Of a stretch of DNA of 64,000 bases, positions 8,044-16,304 are shown piece after piece. Both the position numbers and the translations under genes were made by a program. The stretch spans positions 26,905 to 90,904 of the forward strand of contig OMZA01000006.1 in the NCBI GenBank assembly GCA_900315425.1. The letters run 5' to 3'. The notes under the pieces were generated by a model. The model was not told the origin of the DNA. It did not search any database and saw nothing but the letters and a program-made list of their open reading frames with translations. Within the stretch, counting starts at the first letter, position 1, and the number at the start of each line of letters is the position of its first letter. The DNA is from an uncultured Eubacteriales bacterium. GTDB taxonomy: Bacteria; Bacillota; Clostridia; Lachnospirales; Lachnospiraceae.

Positions 8044-9924
8044 TTATTTCCTGCGTGATCTGGTTAATTTTTTGCGAACCTGTTTCTTTTCAGGTTTCTT
8101 TTCTTCTTTTTCTTCTATCTCGTAACTTTCCAACACAAGGACACTTCTTGGTGGAATCTTTACAGTTCTAGCCATTTTATTTTTTTCGCTGATAATATCA
8201 GCGTTATAACCTGGTTCTGTAGACATTACCTGCTTCCAATCCCTGTTCTTTCCAGCGGTAGGAAGACCTAATGTCTTCTCTTCCCAATGTGTATTAAAGG
8301 CAATATATAAACTTGGCTCTTCAGGTAATTTACATACTGTTGTATATTTACCATAAACCATAAATGCAAATTGTCTGCTTAACACATCAAACTGCAATAT
8401 CCATGTTCTATCTGAGTGGAAAGAAACATCCGGCATACCTAAGGATCTATAATCATTACCCTCCATTGGATTTTCCATATGAAGAATCTTATGGGATTTC
8501 CTAAAGTCAATAAGCCATTTTACATAATCCAAAAGCCATTTATTCCTTTCAGTAAGTCTCCAATCCAAATAGGACACATCATTATCCTGACAATATGGAT
8601 TATTATTACCGTTTGCGGAATTACCGAATTCATCTCCGGCATATATAAGCGGTGTACCCTGACTAAACATAAGCATTGCATATGCATTCTTTAATTGTCT
8701 TTGTCTCAATTCGTTAACAACTTTTTTCTTAGTATATCCTTCGTATCCACAATTCCAACTATTATTATCTTCAATACCATCCCTATTATATTCACCATTG
8801 TCCTGATTATGTTTTCCATCATAAGAAACCATATCCATCATGGTAAATGTATCATTTGTAGAAAAATAATTGATAGCCTGGGCAAATGACTTGTTATATC
8901 TAATTCTATAAGCCATATCCATAACCTGTCCTTCATCGCCCTTAAGGAATTTCCTGGCTGTATTCATAAATGCTCTATTATATTCTCCCAAATGCTTCTT
9001 ATCAGAAAACTCATCATTTGAAAATCCGTAGCTTATAATCTTTGTATCTGCAAGATATGGATCAGCGCTTATTGCTCCTCTTATATCTTCGTCCAGATTA
9101 CAGTGAATACCATCAATATGATAGTTTATTACCCAATATCTAAAGCAATCTATCATAAATGCCGGTGTTATATTCCTATTAAAATAAAACTCCATACACA
9201 CTTCTATATTAGCAGCATGTAGTTTTTTAACCATAGTCTTAAACTCACGAATGGCACCCTTTCCATCACCTGAAGCAGAGTAAGAAACCTTTGGCATAAA
9301 GTAATCTGCATCACAATATCCCCAATAATTTATCTTATCTCCTTTTAATGGTTTCTCATTAAAATCGTAAGCCGGCATAAGCTCAACCATAGTTATTCCC
9401 AATTCTTTTAAATAATCTATTTTGTCAACAATACCAGCAAATGTGCCTTTTCTTCTTGTCTTAGAGTAACGATTCTTAGTAAAACCTCTCACATGAAGTC
9501 TGTAAATAATTGTATCCGAAAAATCTGTTCCCGGTTTTATATCATTGTCCCAATTAAATCTATCTGAATATACTGATGATGTCTTACTTTCAGCAGTATT
9601 TTCACCAAATACCTTTGTCCCATTTACTAAAGCAGCATATGGGTCAGTCATTACTCTATCACCAATTTTGTAATTGTAATCAAACGCATTAGCGTTAACA
9701 CCCTGAATACACATTGAACAAACCTTGCCAAAGGTCATCTCCTCTGTAAATGGAATCTCTGATATTACTTCTGTAGTTCCTTTTTCATAAAGAACCACTG
9801 AAGCAGACTCCTTCTTTCTATCAGGAAGCATAACCGCAAAGTTAATACCATCTTTAGTTTTTCTCGCCCCTAGCTGCATTGGATTGCCAGCTTTTACTTT
9901 ATACCTATTTTTTGATGTATTCAA
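8044..9924 (-). CDS. GlgX/isoamylase-like GH13 protein lacking catalytic residues
   Basis: About 626 aa with the layout of glycogen debranching enzymes: an N-terminal CBM48-like domain, then a GH13 barrel, then a C-terminal beta domain and a Lys/Arg-rich tail. Fold motifs are kept (IYRLHVRGFT, NYWGYCD, SYDGKHNQDNGEYNRDG, GTPLIYAGDEFGNS). The four GH13 catalytic regions are degenerate. In the ATG-based numbering, region I reads EFYFNRN in place of D-x-V-x-N-H, region II reads DGIHCNL in place of DGFRFDL (no Arg, nucleophile Asp is Asn287), and region III lacks the acid/base Glu (IISYG). Only the region IV Asp (375) remains. It is probably a non-hydrolytic, perhaps glucan-binding, protein. The TTG is used as start because GGTGAGG precedes it and the promoter -10 sits directly upstream of the only ATG (9957). 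Confidence 0.8.
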   Translation of the reverse strand: MNTSKNRYKVKAGNPMQLGARKTKDGINFAVMLPDRKKESASVVLYEKGTTEVISEIPFTEEMTFGKVCSMCIQGVNANAFDYNYKIGDRVMTDPYAALVNGTKVFGENTAESKTSSVYSDRFNWDNDIKPGTDFSDTIIYRLHVRGFTKNRYSKTRRKGTFAGIVDKIDYLKELGITMVELMPAYDFNEKPLKGDKINYWGYCDADYFMPKVSYSASGDGKGAIREFKTMVKKLHAANIEVCMEFYFNRNITPAFMIDCFRYWVINYHIDGIHCNLDEDIRGAISADPYLADTKIISYGFSNDEFSDKKHLGEYNRAFMNTARKFLKGDEGQVMDMAYRIRYNKSFAQAINYFSTNDTFTMMDMVSYDGKHNQDNGEYNRDGIEDNNSWNCGYEGYTKKKVVNELRQRQLKNAYAMLMFSQGTPLIYAGDEFGNSANGNNNPYCQDNDVSYLDWRLTERNKWLLDYVKWLIDFRKSHKILHMENPMEGNDYRSLGMPDVSFHSDRTWILQFDVLSRQFAFMVYGKYTTVCKLPEEPSLYIAFNTHWEEKTLGLPTAGKNRDWKQVMSTEPGYNADIISEKNKMARTVKIPPRSVLVLESYEIEEKEEKKPEKKQVRKKLTRSRRK

Positions 9925-9966
9925 TATATTTACCTCACCGATGTTATTCAAACGCATTTGTATCTT

Positions 9967-9995
9967 ATTATATAGCAGATTTTGGCAATCTACAA
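9967..9995 (-). promoter_or_regulatory. Promoter of the isoamylase-like / pyridoxamine kinase / maf run
   Basis: TTGTAG (9990-9995) and TATAAT (9967-9972) on the minus strand are 17 bases apart. The expected start of transcription falls two or three bases before the ATG at 9957, so either that ATG is leaderless or translation begins at the downstream TTG. Confidence 0.6.
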
Positions 9996-10036
9996 CAAAA
10001 TCACCATAAATTCTCTTATTTTTACTGTTTAACCTC

Positions 10037-10064
10037 TTGAAAAATACCTATTTTACTGTAAAAT
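10037..10064 (+). promoter_or_regulatory. Promoter of the ABC-F gene
   Basis: TTGAAA (10037-10042) and TAAAAT (10059-10064) are 16 bases apart, about 50 bases before the ABC-F start codon. Confidence 0.5.
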
Positions 10065-10113
10065 TAGATTCGGTGCATAATGCATTAAAATTATTATAAA
10101 TGAGGTAAATAAT

Positions 10114-11751
10114 ATGATCAGTGCAAATAACATTACCCTCAGACTTGGTAAAAAAGCTTTGTTTGAGGACGTAAACATTAAATTCGTAGAAGGAAACTGT
10201 TATGGACTTATCGGTGCCAATGGTGCTGGAAAATCTACTTTCCTTAAAATTCTTTCAGGTCAGTTGGATTCCACAAGTGGTGAAATTGTAATAACACCAG
10301 GACAGCGTCTTTCGTTTTTGCAGCAGGATCATTTTAAATATGATGAATACCCGGTATTAGACACGGTAATCATGGGTAATGCAAGACTATATGAAATAAT
10401 GAAAGAAAAAGATGCTATATATGCTAAACCGGACTTTAGTGATGAAGACGGAATTAAGGCTGGCCAGCTTGAAGAGGAATTTGCCAATCTTAACGGATGG
10501 GAAGCTGAAAGTGATGCTGCTACTCTTTTAAATGGTCTTGGAATCGATACTGACCTTCATTATAAAATGATGAACGAATTAAAAGGTTCAGAAAAAGTTA
10601 AAGTTCTCTTAGCCCAGGCATTATTTGGTAATCCGGATATTCTACTTCTTGATGAGCCTACTAACCACTTGGATTTGGATGCCATTGCATGGTTAGAAGA
10701 ATTCCTTATTAACTTTGATAATACTGTTATTGTAGTATCCCATGACAGATACTTCTTGAATAAAGTATGTACACAGATTGCTGATATTGATTATGGAAAA
10801 ATACAACTATATGCAGGTAACTATGATTTCTGGTACGAATCAAGCCAGCTCCTTATTAAACAGAGAAAAGAAGCTAACAAAAAGAAAGAAGAAAAAATCA
10901 AAGAACTTCAGGAATTTATTCAGCGATTCAGTGCTAATGCTTCAAAATCAAAACAGGCAACTTCAAGAAAACGTGCTTTGGAAAAAATTGAGCTTGATGA
11001 CATTAAACCATCCAGCAGAAAATATCCATATATTGATTTCAGACCAAATCGTGAAATCGGTAATGAAGTTCTTTCTGTTGAACATTTATCAAAGACAATT
11101 AATGGTATAAAGGTTCTTGATGACATCTCTTTTACAGTTGGTCGTGAGGATAAAATAGCATTTGTTGGTGCAAATGAACTTGCTAAAACAACTCTTTTCC
11201 AGATTATTTCCGGAGAAATGGAACCAGATGAAGGTAATTATAAATGGGGTGTAACAACAAGTCAGGCATATTTTCCAAAGGATAATTCAAAAGAATTTAA
11301 CAACGACGACACTATCGTAGACTGGCTTACACAGTACTCTGAGATTAAAGATGCCACTTATGTTCGTGGTTTCCTTGGAAGAATGTTATTTGCCGGAGAT
11401 GACGGTATGAAACGTGTTAAGGTTTTATCCGGTGGTGAAAAAGTTAGATGTATGTTGTCAAAAATGATGATTAGTGGTGCTAACGTTATCATCCTAGATG
11501 AGCCAACAGATCACTTAGATATGGAATCCATTACTGCTTTAAATACAGGTCTTACAAAATTCTCCGGTGTAATTCTCTTTTCTTCAAGAGATCATCAGAT
11601 TGTACAGACAACAGCAAACAGAATCATGGAAATTGTTAACGGAAGCTTAATTGATAAAATCACAACTTATGATGAGTATCTTGAAAGCGATGAAATGGCT
11701 AGAAAACGTCAGGTATATGAAACCTCTGACGAACAGGAGAATGATGATTAA
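10114..11751 (+). CDS. ABC-F family ATPase, YbiT-like
   Basis: A soluble protein of two ATP-binding cassettes with no membrane domain, the ABC-F class of ribosome-acting ATPases. Cassette 1 has Walker A GANGAGKST and Walker B ILLLDEPTNHLD, with a diverged signature (LKGSEK). The charged linker between the cassettes (about residues 240-305, rich in Lys/Glu) is the P-site tRNA interaction motif region. Cassette 2 has signature LSGGEK and Walker B VIILDEPTDHLD, but its Walker A reads GANELAKTT, with Ala in place of the Gly before Lys. I recall this variant in YbiT-like members. GAGG precedes the ATG. The stop codon overlaps the start of the PHP gene (TAATG). A housekeeping translation factor is more likely than an antibiotic resistance protein. 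Confidence 0.88.
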   Translation: MISANNITLRLGKKALFEDVNIKFVEGNCYGLIGANGAGKSTFLKILSGQLDSTSGEIVITPGQRLSFLQQDHFKYDEYPVLDTVIMGNARLYEIMKEKDAIYAKPDFSDEDGIKAGQLEEEFANLNGWEAESDAATLLNGLGIDTDLHYKMMNELKGSEKVKVLLAQALFGNPDILLLDEPTNHLDLDAIAWLEEFLINFDNTVIVVSHDRYFLNKVCTQIADIDYGKIQLYAGNYDFWYESSQLLIKQRKEANKKKEEKIKELQEFIQRFSANASKSKQATSRKRALEKIELDDIKPSSRKYPYIDFRPNREIGNEVLSVEHLSKTINGIKVLDDISFTVGREDKIAFVGANELAKTTLFQIISGEMEPDEGNYKWGVTTSQAYFPKDNSKEFNNDDTIVDWLTQYSEIKDATYVRGFLGRMLFAGDDGMKRVKVLSGGEKVRCMLSKMMISGANVIILDEPTDHLDMESITALNTGLTKFSGVILFSSRDHQIVQTTANRIMEIVNGSLIDKITTYDEYLESDEMARKRQVYETSDEQENDD

Positions 11752-12605
11752 TGTCTTACATAGATCTTCATGTTCATTCTACATTTTCTGATGGTTCTTA
11801 TACCCCGGAAGAACTTGTAGATTATGCAATAGAAAAAGGTTTAAAGGCTTTTGCACTTACAGACCACGATACTACAGACGGTATAAAATATGCATTATCT
11901 CATATTAATAAACGTAATGATGAAGCCGGCAAAACCCTGATAACGCTTGTTCCCGGCATTGAACTTTCTACTGTTTATCAAGGTTGCGATATACATATTC
12001 TCGGATATTGCATAGATTATAATAATAAGGATTTTCTTGACACTGTTTCTTACTATAGAGATTCCAGAAACAAGCGCAACGAAAAAATGGAAGCCGTTCT
12101 AAGGGAAAATGGCTTTAATATTACAACCGAAAGACTAAAAAAACGTTTTGGTGAAGATACCGTTATCACAAGAGCCCATTATGCAATTCTTATGGTAGAA
12201 GACGGTGTATGTAAAGACAAAAATGAAGCCTTTGAAATCTTTTTAAACCCTGGATGTCCATGTTATGTTGATAGAATGAAAATACCTTCAGAAAAGGCTG
12301 TAGACTTAATACTAAGTGCCCATGGAAAGCCTGTTCTGGCTCATCCATGTATGTATCCAATATCCTATGATAAGATAAGGGAATTGGTTACCCTTCTTAA
12401 AGAGCATGGTTTAATGGGAATCGAAGGAATATATTCCTGCAACACAACCAGGGATGATATAGAAATAGCAAGCATTGCTAAAGACTTTGATTTATTTATA
12501 ACTGGTGGTTCTGATTTTCATGGAACTGCAAAACCTGATATTGATTTAGGTGTTGGCCATGGTAATCTTAAAATTCCAGAATCTATATTAGATAATATTT
12601 TATAA
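11751..12605 (+). CDS. PHP-domain phosphoesterase (YciV/RNase AM type)
   Basis: A metal-dependent phosphoesterase of the PHP family, 284 aa. The metal ligands are clear: DLHVHSTFSDG at the N-terminus, LTDHDT, PGIELS, LAHP and the final GSDFHG. Family members include 3',5'-nucleoside bisphosphate phosphatases and the 5'-3' RNA/DNA exonuclease RNase AM. It starts on the A of the ABC-F stop codon, so the two are translationally coupled. The link to an ABC-F protein does not by itself show the substrate. Confidence 0.85.
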   Translation: MSYIDLHVHSTFSDGSYTPEELVDYAIEKGLKAFALTDHDTTDGIKYALSHINKRNDEAGKTLITLVPGIELSTVYQGCDIHILGYCIDYNNKDFLDTVSYYRDSRNKRNEKMEAVLRENGFNITTERLKKRFGEDTVITRAHYAILMVEDGVCKDKNEAFEIFLNPGCPCYVDRMKIPSEKAVDLILSAHGKPVLAHPCMYPISYDKIRELVTLLKEHGLMGIEGIYSCNTTRDDIEIASIAKDFDLFITGGSDFHGTAKPDIDLGVGHGNLKIPESILDNIL

Positions 12606-12645
12606 AAAAAGGTTATGCCTATAGATTAAGGCATAACCTCTTTTA
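12604..12645. terminator. Bidirectional terminator after the PHP gene
   Basis: An 11-bp perfect stem (AGGTTATGCCT and its complement) has a run of A on the left and T on the right. It serves both the PHP gene and the convergent carboxypeptidase gene. Confidence 0.85.
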
Positions 12646-12657
12646 GTCTTAAATATT

Positions 12658-13800
12658 TTATTTAGCCGGAGGTACTATTACTTCTCCTGAACTTAATACA
12701 ACTCCCTCTCCTGTATATCCGGCACCGAATCTGGCATATAATCTCATATTATCCCATATTGTGTTCCAATATGTTCCTTCTGCACCGGCATCACAGATAA
12801 CATATTCTTTTCCACCTGATGTAGCATAAGTTACAAGACAATGCATAGCTTCCTGAGTGTATCCTGTCTTACCGGCAACAATTGTAACTCCGGGTATTTC
12901 TCTATCTCCATAAATCCTGCTAAATAATGTAGATACCAAAACTATTCCATCCGGATAATAATCATTTTTTGCAGCTGCTGTATACTGATATGTGGAAAGC
13001 ACCTCTTTACATGTCTCATTTCTCATGGCGTATCTCATAATCATAGCCATCTCTCTGGCTGTTGTATAAAGATTCTCATCATGTAAACCTGTTGGATTGG
13101 CAAAATGCGTATTAGTAAGTCCCAGCTCTGTACATTTATCATTCATCATCTGCACAAATGCTTCCTGGGAACCTGCACACATTTTAGCAAGTCCTATAGC
13201 TGCATCCGCTCCTGACGGAAGTGCCAAACCATATAATAAATCCTTAGCTGTTATAGGTTCTCCCACTTTAAATCCGGCACAGGAAGCATCCTCTGCATAA
13301 AGGTGTCCAATATCTTCCTGCTCTAATACAACTGTCTGATCTAAACTTTGAATATGTTCAACTGCAACTATTAAAGTCATTACTTTAGTCATTGAAGCCG
13401 GATATATTCTTTCGTCAGGACTCTTTCCTGCTATTAATGTATTATCAGTAACATCTATAACAGCAATATGTTTTCCAAATATTTTAGCTGCAAGTTCAGG
13501 ATCTGTAGCTATATCTACATAACTTTCTACATCCTTTGGTGCAGCATTAGGATCTTCTGTAGTTTCTTCTTCTGCTACTTCTGTAGTCTGAACTTCTACT
13601 GATTTTTTAGCTTTCTTAGAAACCTTATCAGAATCCTTATCTACAAGACCTTTAATGGCCAGTATTAAAACTACAATAAGTAAAATTGCAGCTAATATTA
13701 TCATTATAAATCTTGTTATTTTCTGCTTTCTCTTTCTTTCTAAAACTTCTCTTTTCTTTTTGATTCGTTCTTCTCTTTCAGATGTTTCTCTGAAATTCAT
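12658..13800 (-). CDS. D-alanyl-D-alanine carboxypeptidase (PBP5/DacF-like)
   Basis: Trims the terminal D-Ala of peptidoglycan stem peptides outside the cell. A Lys/Arg-rich cytoplasmic head is followed by one membrane helix (about residues 30-50), an acidic Thr/Glu-rich linker, and the S11 serine peptidase domain. The catalytic motifs are SMTK (136-139) and KTG (311-313). The middle SxN motif reads SGA (196-198), without the usual Asn. The C-terminal amphipathic anchor of classical PBP5 is not evident; the N-terminal helix does the anchoring. AGGAGG precedes the ATG. Confidence 0.88.
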   Translation of the reverse strand: MNFRETSEREERIKKKREVLERKRKQKITRFIMIILAAILLIVVLILAIKGLVDKDSDKVSKKAKKSVEVQTTEVAEEETTEDPNAAPKDVESYVDIATDPELAAKIFGKHIAVIDVTDNTLIAGKSPDERIYPASMTKVMTLIVAVEHIQSLDQTVVLEQEDIGHLYAEDASCAGFKVGEPITAKDLLYGLALPSGADAAIGLAKMCAGSQEAFVQMMNDKCTELGLTNTHFANPTGLHDENLYTTAREMAMIMRYAMRNETCKEVLSTYQYTAAAKNDYYPDGIVLVSTLFSRIYGDREIPGVTIVAGKTGYTQEAMHCLVTYATSGGKEYVICDAGAEGTYWNTIWDNMRLYARFGAGYTGEGVVLSSGEVIVPPAK

Positions 13801-13821
13801 TATAAATTCCTCCTGGATAAA

Positions 13822-14346
13822 TTATTTTCCATCATATGAAATGGCAGCTTCTATTCTGTAATCTTTCAGTCTGTCCCTGCCGTGAAGTCCCTTAAGCTCC
13901 ATTAAAAATACCATTCCTGCTACCTTAGCATCTAATCTTTCTACTAATTTTACAATAGCTTCAGTAGTACCACCTGTAGCAATAAGGTCATCAACTATAA
14001 GAACTTTCTCTCCAGGATATAATGCATCTTTATGAATTTCTAAAGTTGCTGAACCATACTCTAAATCATAGCTTTGTGAAATAGTCTCCCTTGGTAATTT
14101 ACCTGGTTTTCTAACCATTACAAAAGGTTTGTGATCATTGTAAGCCATAGGCATTCCAAATACAAAGCCTCTAGATTCAGGTCCAACTATTACATCATAA
14201 TCTATATCCTTAACAAGATTCTGCATTGAATCAATTGCTAACTGTAAGCCTTCTGCAGACTGAATAACAGATGTAATATCTCTAAACATAATACCTTCTT
14301 TTGGATAATTTGGTATTGTAACAACAAAATCTTTTAAATCTTTCAT
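13822..14346 (-). CDS. apt: Adenine phosphoribosyltransferase
   Basis: Makes AMP from adenine and PRPP (purine salvage). The PRPP-binding loop VLIVDDLIATGGTTEA and the N-terminal PKEGIMFRDIT are diagnostic. It has 174 aa. The ATG after GGAGG is chosen over a TTG four codons upstream that lies within that ribosome site. It follows recJ in the common clostridial order secDF-recJ-apt, but the usual next gene (rel) is not present here. Confidence 0.96.
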   Translation of the reverse strand: MKDLKDFVVTIPNYPKEGIMFRDITSVIQSAEGLQLAIDSMQNLVKDIDYDVIVGPESRGFVFGMPMAYNDHKPFVMVRKPGKLPRETISQSYDLEYGSATLEIHKDALYPGEKVLIVDDLIATGGTTEAIVKLVERLDAKVAGMVFLMELKGLHGRDRLKDYRIEAAISYDGK

Positions 14347-14402
14347 CTTAACCTCCAAATACTTTCGGTTTATACTGCGTACCCATTATATCAAACTTTA
14401 TA

Positions 14403-16235
14403 TTAATTTACCATGTTATTGTGTACCCATAAATATTTTCTAATAATGATTTGAATGCTTTTATTACCTCGAAACTCATTAATTTCAGGGTAATATAACA
14501 CATTCATATTTACCTTTCGAACTCTTCCATTTAGAACATCATTTTTAAATTCTTCACCAAAGTTTTCTTCTATATCTTTTAAAAATTCAGTTCCATCTGA
14601 AAAATACGTGGCTTTCATCCGTTTTCCATTGGTATTTTCAAGATTAAGTTGAACTACATTTTTATTAGAACCTACCACACGTATACTGTGAATATAAGCT
14701 ATCTTATCCGCAAATACAGGACTCTCATTGTCCGTACCGTAAGGTTCTATCAGTGATAACTCATTAACAAGTTTTTCTGTAATGTATTCAAAGGGCATTG
14801 GAACGTCTATCCAGGTTTTTCTTACAAATATTTCTTCATCCTCCGGACAATGCTTATTAAGCATCTCTTTTAAATCGTTTAGTTTTTCTTTTTTAATAGA
14901 TAACCCCGCAGCCATTGGATGACCTCCAAATTTTTCAATAAGAGGTTCTCCTTTTTCTTTCATGTATAAATCATTAACCTTAACTAATTCATCATACATA
15001 CTATATCCTTCAATAGACCTTCCGGAACCCTTTAATATCCCATTGGAGTCGGTAAATACAAAGCTAGGTCTGTAATACTTCTCCTTTAATTTACCGGCAA
15101 CAATTCCTGCAATACTCTCATGAAAATCTGCTAAATAATGAACAATTACCTTTGGAAAAACCTGTAAACTATCTATGGTTTTTATGGCCACATCTGTTCC
15201 ATCAAAGGTCATATCCTTACGATTATCATTTAAAACCTTTAATTCCTCTGCTCTTTTTTTGGCTTCATCTAAATCTTTAGAATCAAATAAATCATATGCC
15301 AATTTTGCCGATTTTAAACGTCCGGCAGCATTTATACAAGGTCCCATTACAAAACCTATATGATATGATGATATTTCTTTATCCCTAAGACCACAGGCAT
15401 CTACTAAAGCTTGTAAACCTATATTATCTACTTTTTTTATAATCTTTAAACCATTTTTTACAAATATTCGATTTTCATCCTGAAGTTTTACAACATCTCC
15501 CACTGTAGCTATTGCTGCAAATGCAAGATATTTATCCATATCTACTATAGGAGATTTCTTATCTTTTATCATCTTCACTCTTAAAGCTTCAATGACTTTG
15601 TATGCCACACCGGCACCACAAAGCTCTTTATACGGATAATTACAATCTTCTCTTTTATTATCCACTACTGCCAAAGCCTTAGGAAGATTATATATTTTAG
15701 TATTATCTTGCAAATTGTATGGTATTTCATGATGATCGGTTATTACAAGTTTTATGCCTAATTCACTGGATAGTTCAGCCTGGTTTATCGCTGATATACC
15801 ATTATCACAAGTAACAATTAAATCTACGCCATCAGCTTTAGCTTTTCTAATAAGTCTTTCATTGATTCCATAGCCATCCAGTACTCTGTCCGGTACATCA
15901 AAATCCACATTCCCGCCTAGATTTCTAATTCCATCTGTTAATATGTAGCCTGAACATACACCATCAATATCATAATCGCCTATGATTCTAATTTTCTCAT
16001 CTTTATTAATGGATTCTGTAATAATATTTATCGCTTTATCCATATCTTTCATAAGCATAGGATTATACATTTTATCCATACCGGCATTTAAATATATATC
16101 AAATTCTTCTTGTGTTTTTAAACCTCTGTTTCTAATAACTCTAGCAGTAACTTGATCAATATTAAATATCTCAGCATATTTTTTAAAATCCAGTTTCTTT
16201 GAATGTACAAGCCACTTTTCCTTAACCTTTTCCAT
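14403..16235 (-). CDS. recJ: Single-stranded-DNA-specific exonuclease RecJ
   Basis: A 5'-3' ssDNA exonuclease for recombination and mismatch repair. DHH-family metal motifs are seen in order: IIGDYDIDGV, TCDNGIS, ITDHHE, with NAAGR and the DHHA1 motif GGHPMAAG. A C-terminal OB-like RecJ domain follows. At 610 aa it is slightly longer than the core family. GAGG is upstream of the ATG. It lies between secDF, with a terminator-like hairpin in the gap, and apt. Confidence 0.94.
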   Translation of the reverse strand: MEKVKEKWLVHSKKLDFKKYAEIFNIDQVTARVIRNRGLKTQEEFDIYLNAGMDKMYNPMLMKDMDKAINIITESINKDEKIRIIGDYDIDGVCSGYILTDGIRNLGGNVDFDVPDRVLDGYGINERLIRKAKADGVDLIVTCDNGISAINQAELSSELGIKLVITDHHEIPYNLQDNTKIYNLPKALAVVDNKREDCNYPYKELCGAGVAYKVIEALRVKMIKDKKSPIVDMDKYLAFAAIATVGDVVKLQDENRIFVKNGLKIIKKVDNIGLQALVDACGLRDKEISSYHIGFVMGPCINAAGRLKSAKLAYDLFDSKDLDEAKKRAEELKVLNDNRKDMTFDGTDVAIKTIDSLQVFPKVIVHYLADFHESIAGIVAGKLKEKYYRPSFVFTDSNGILKGSGRSIEGYSMYDELVKVNDLYMKEKGEPLIEKFGGHPMAAGLSIKKEKLNDLKEMLNKHCPEDEEIFVRKTWIDVPMPFEYITEKLVNELSLIEPYGTDNESPVFADKIAYIHSIRVVGSNKNVVQLNLENTNGKRMKATYFSDGTEFLKDIEENFGEEFKNDVLNGRVRKVNMNVLYYPEINEFRGNKSIQIIIRKYLWVHNNMVN

Positions 16236-16251
16236 ATAATACCTCTAATAT

Positions 16252-16280
16252 ATAAAAGGGCCAGCATTAAAAGCCAGCCC
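16252..16280 (-). terminator. Terminator-like hairpin after secDF
   Basis: On the minus strand an 8-bp stem, GGGCTGGC with GCTGGCCC (two G-U pairs), is followed by TTTTATATA. It lies between the secDF stop and the recJ start, so it may separate or only attenuate them. Confidence 0.55.
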
Positions 16281-16304
16281 TGTAAATACTAATTATTATA
16301 AATA

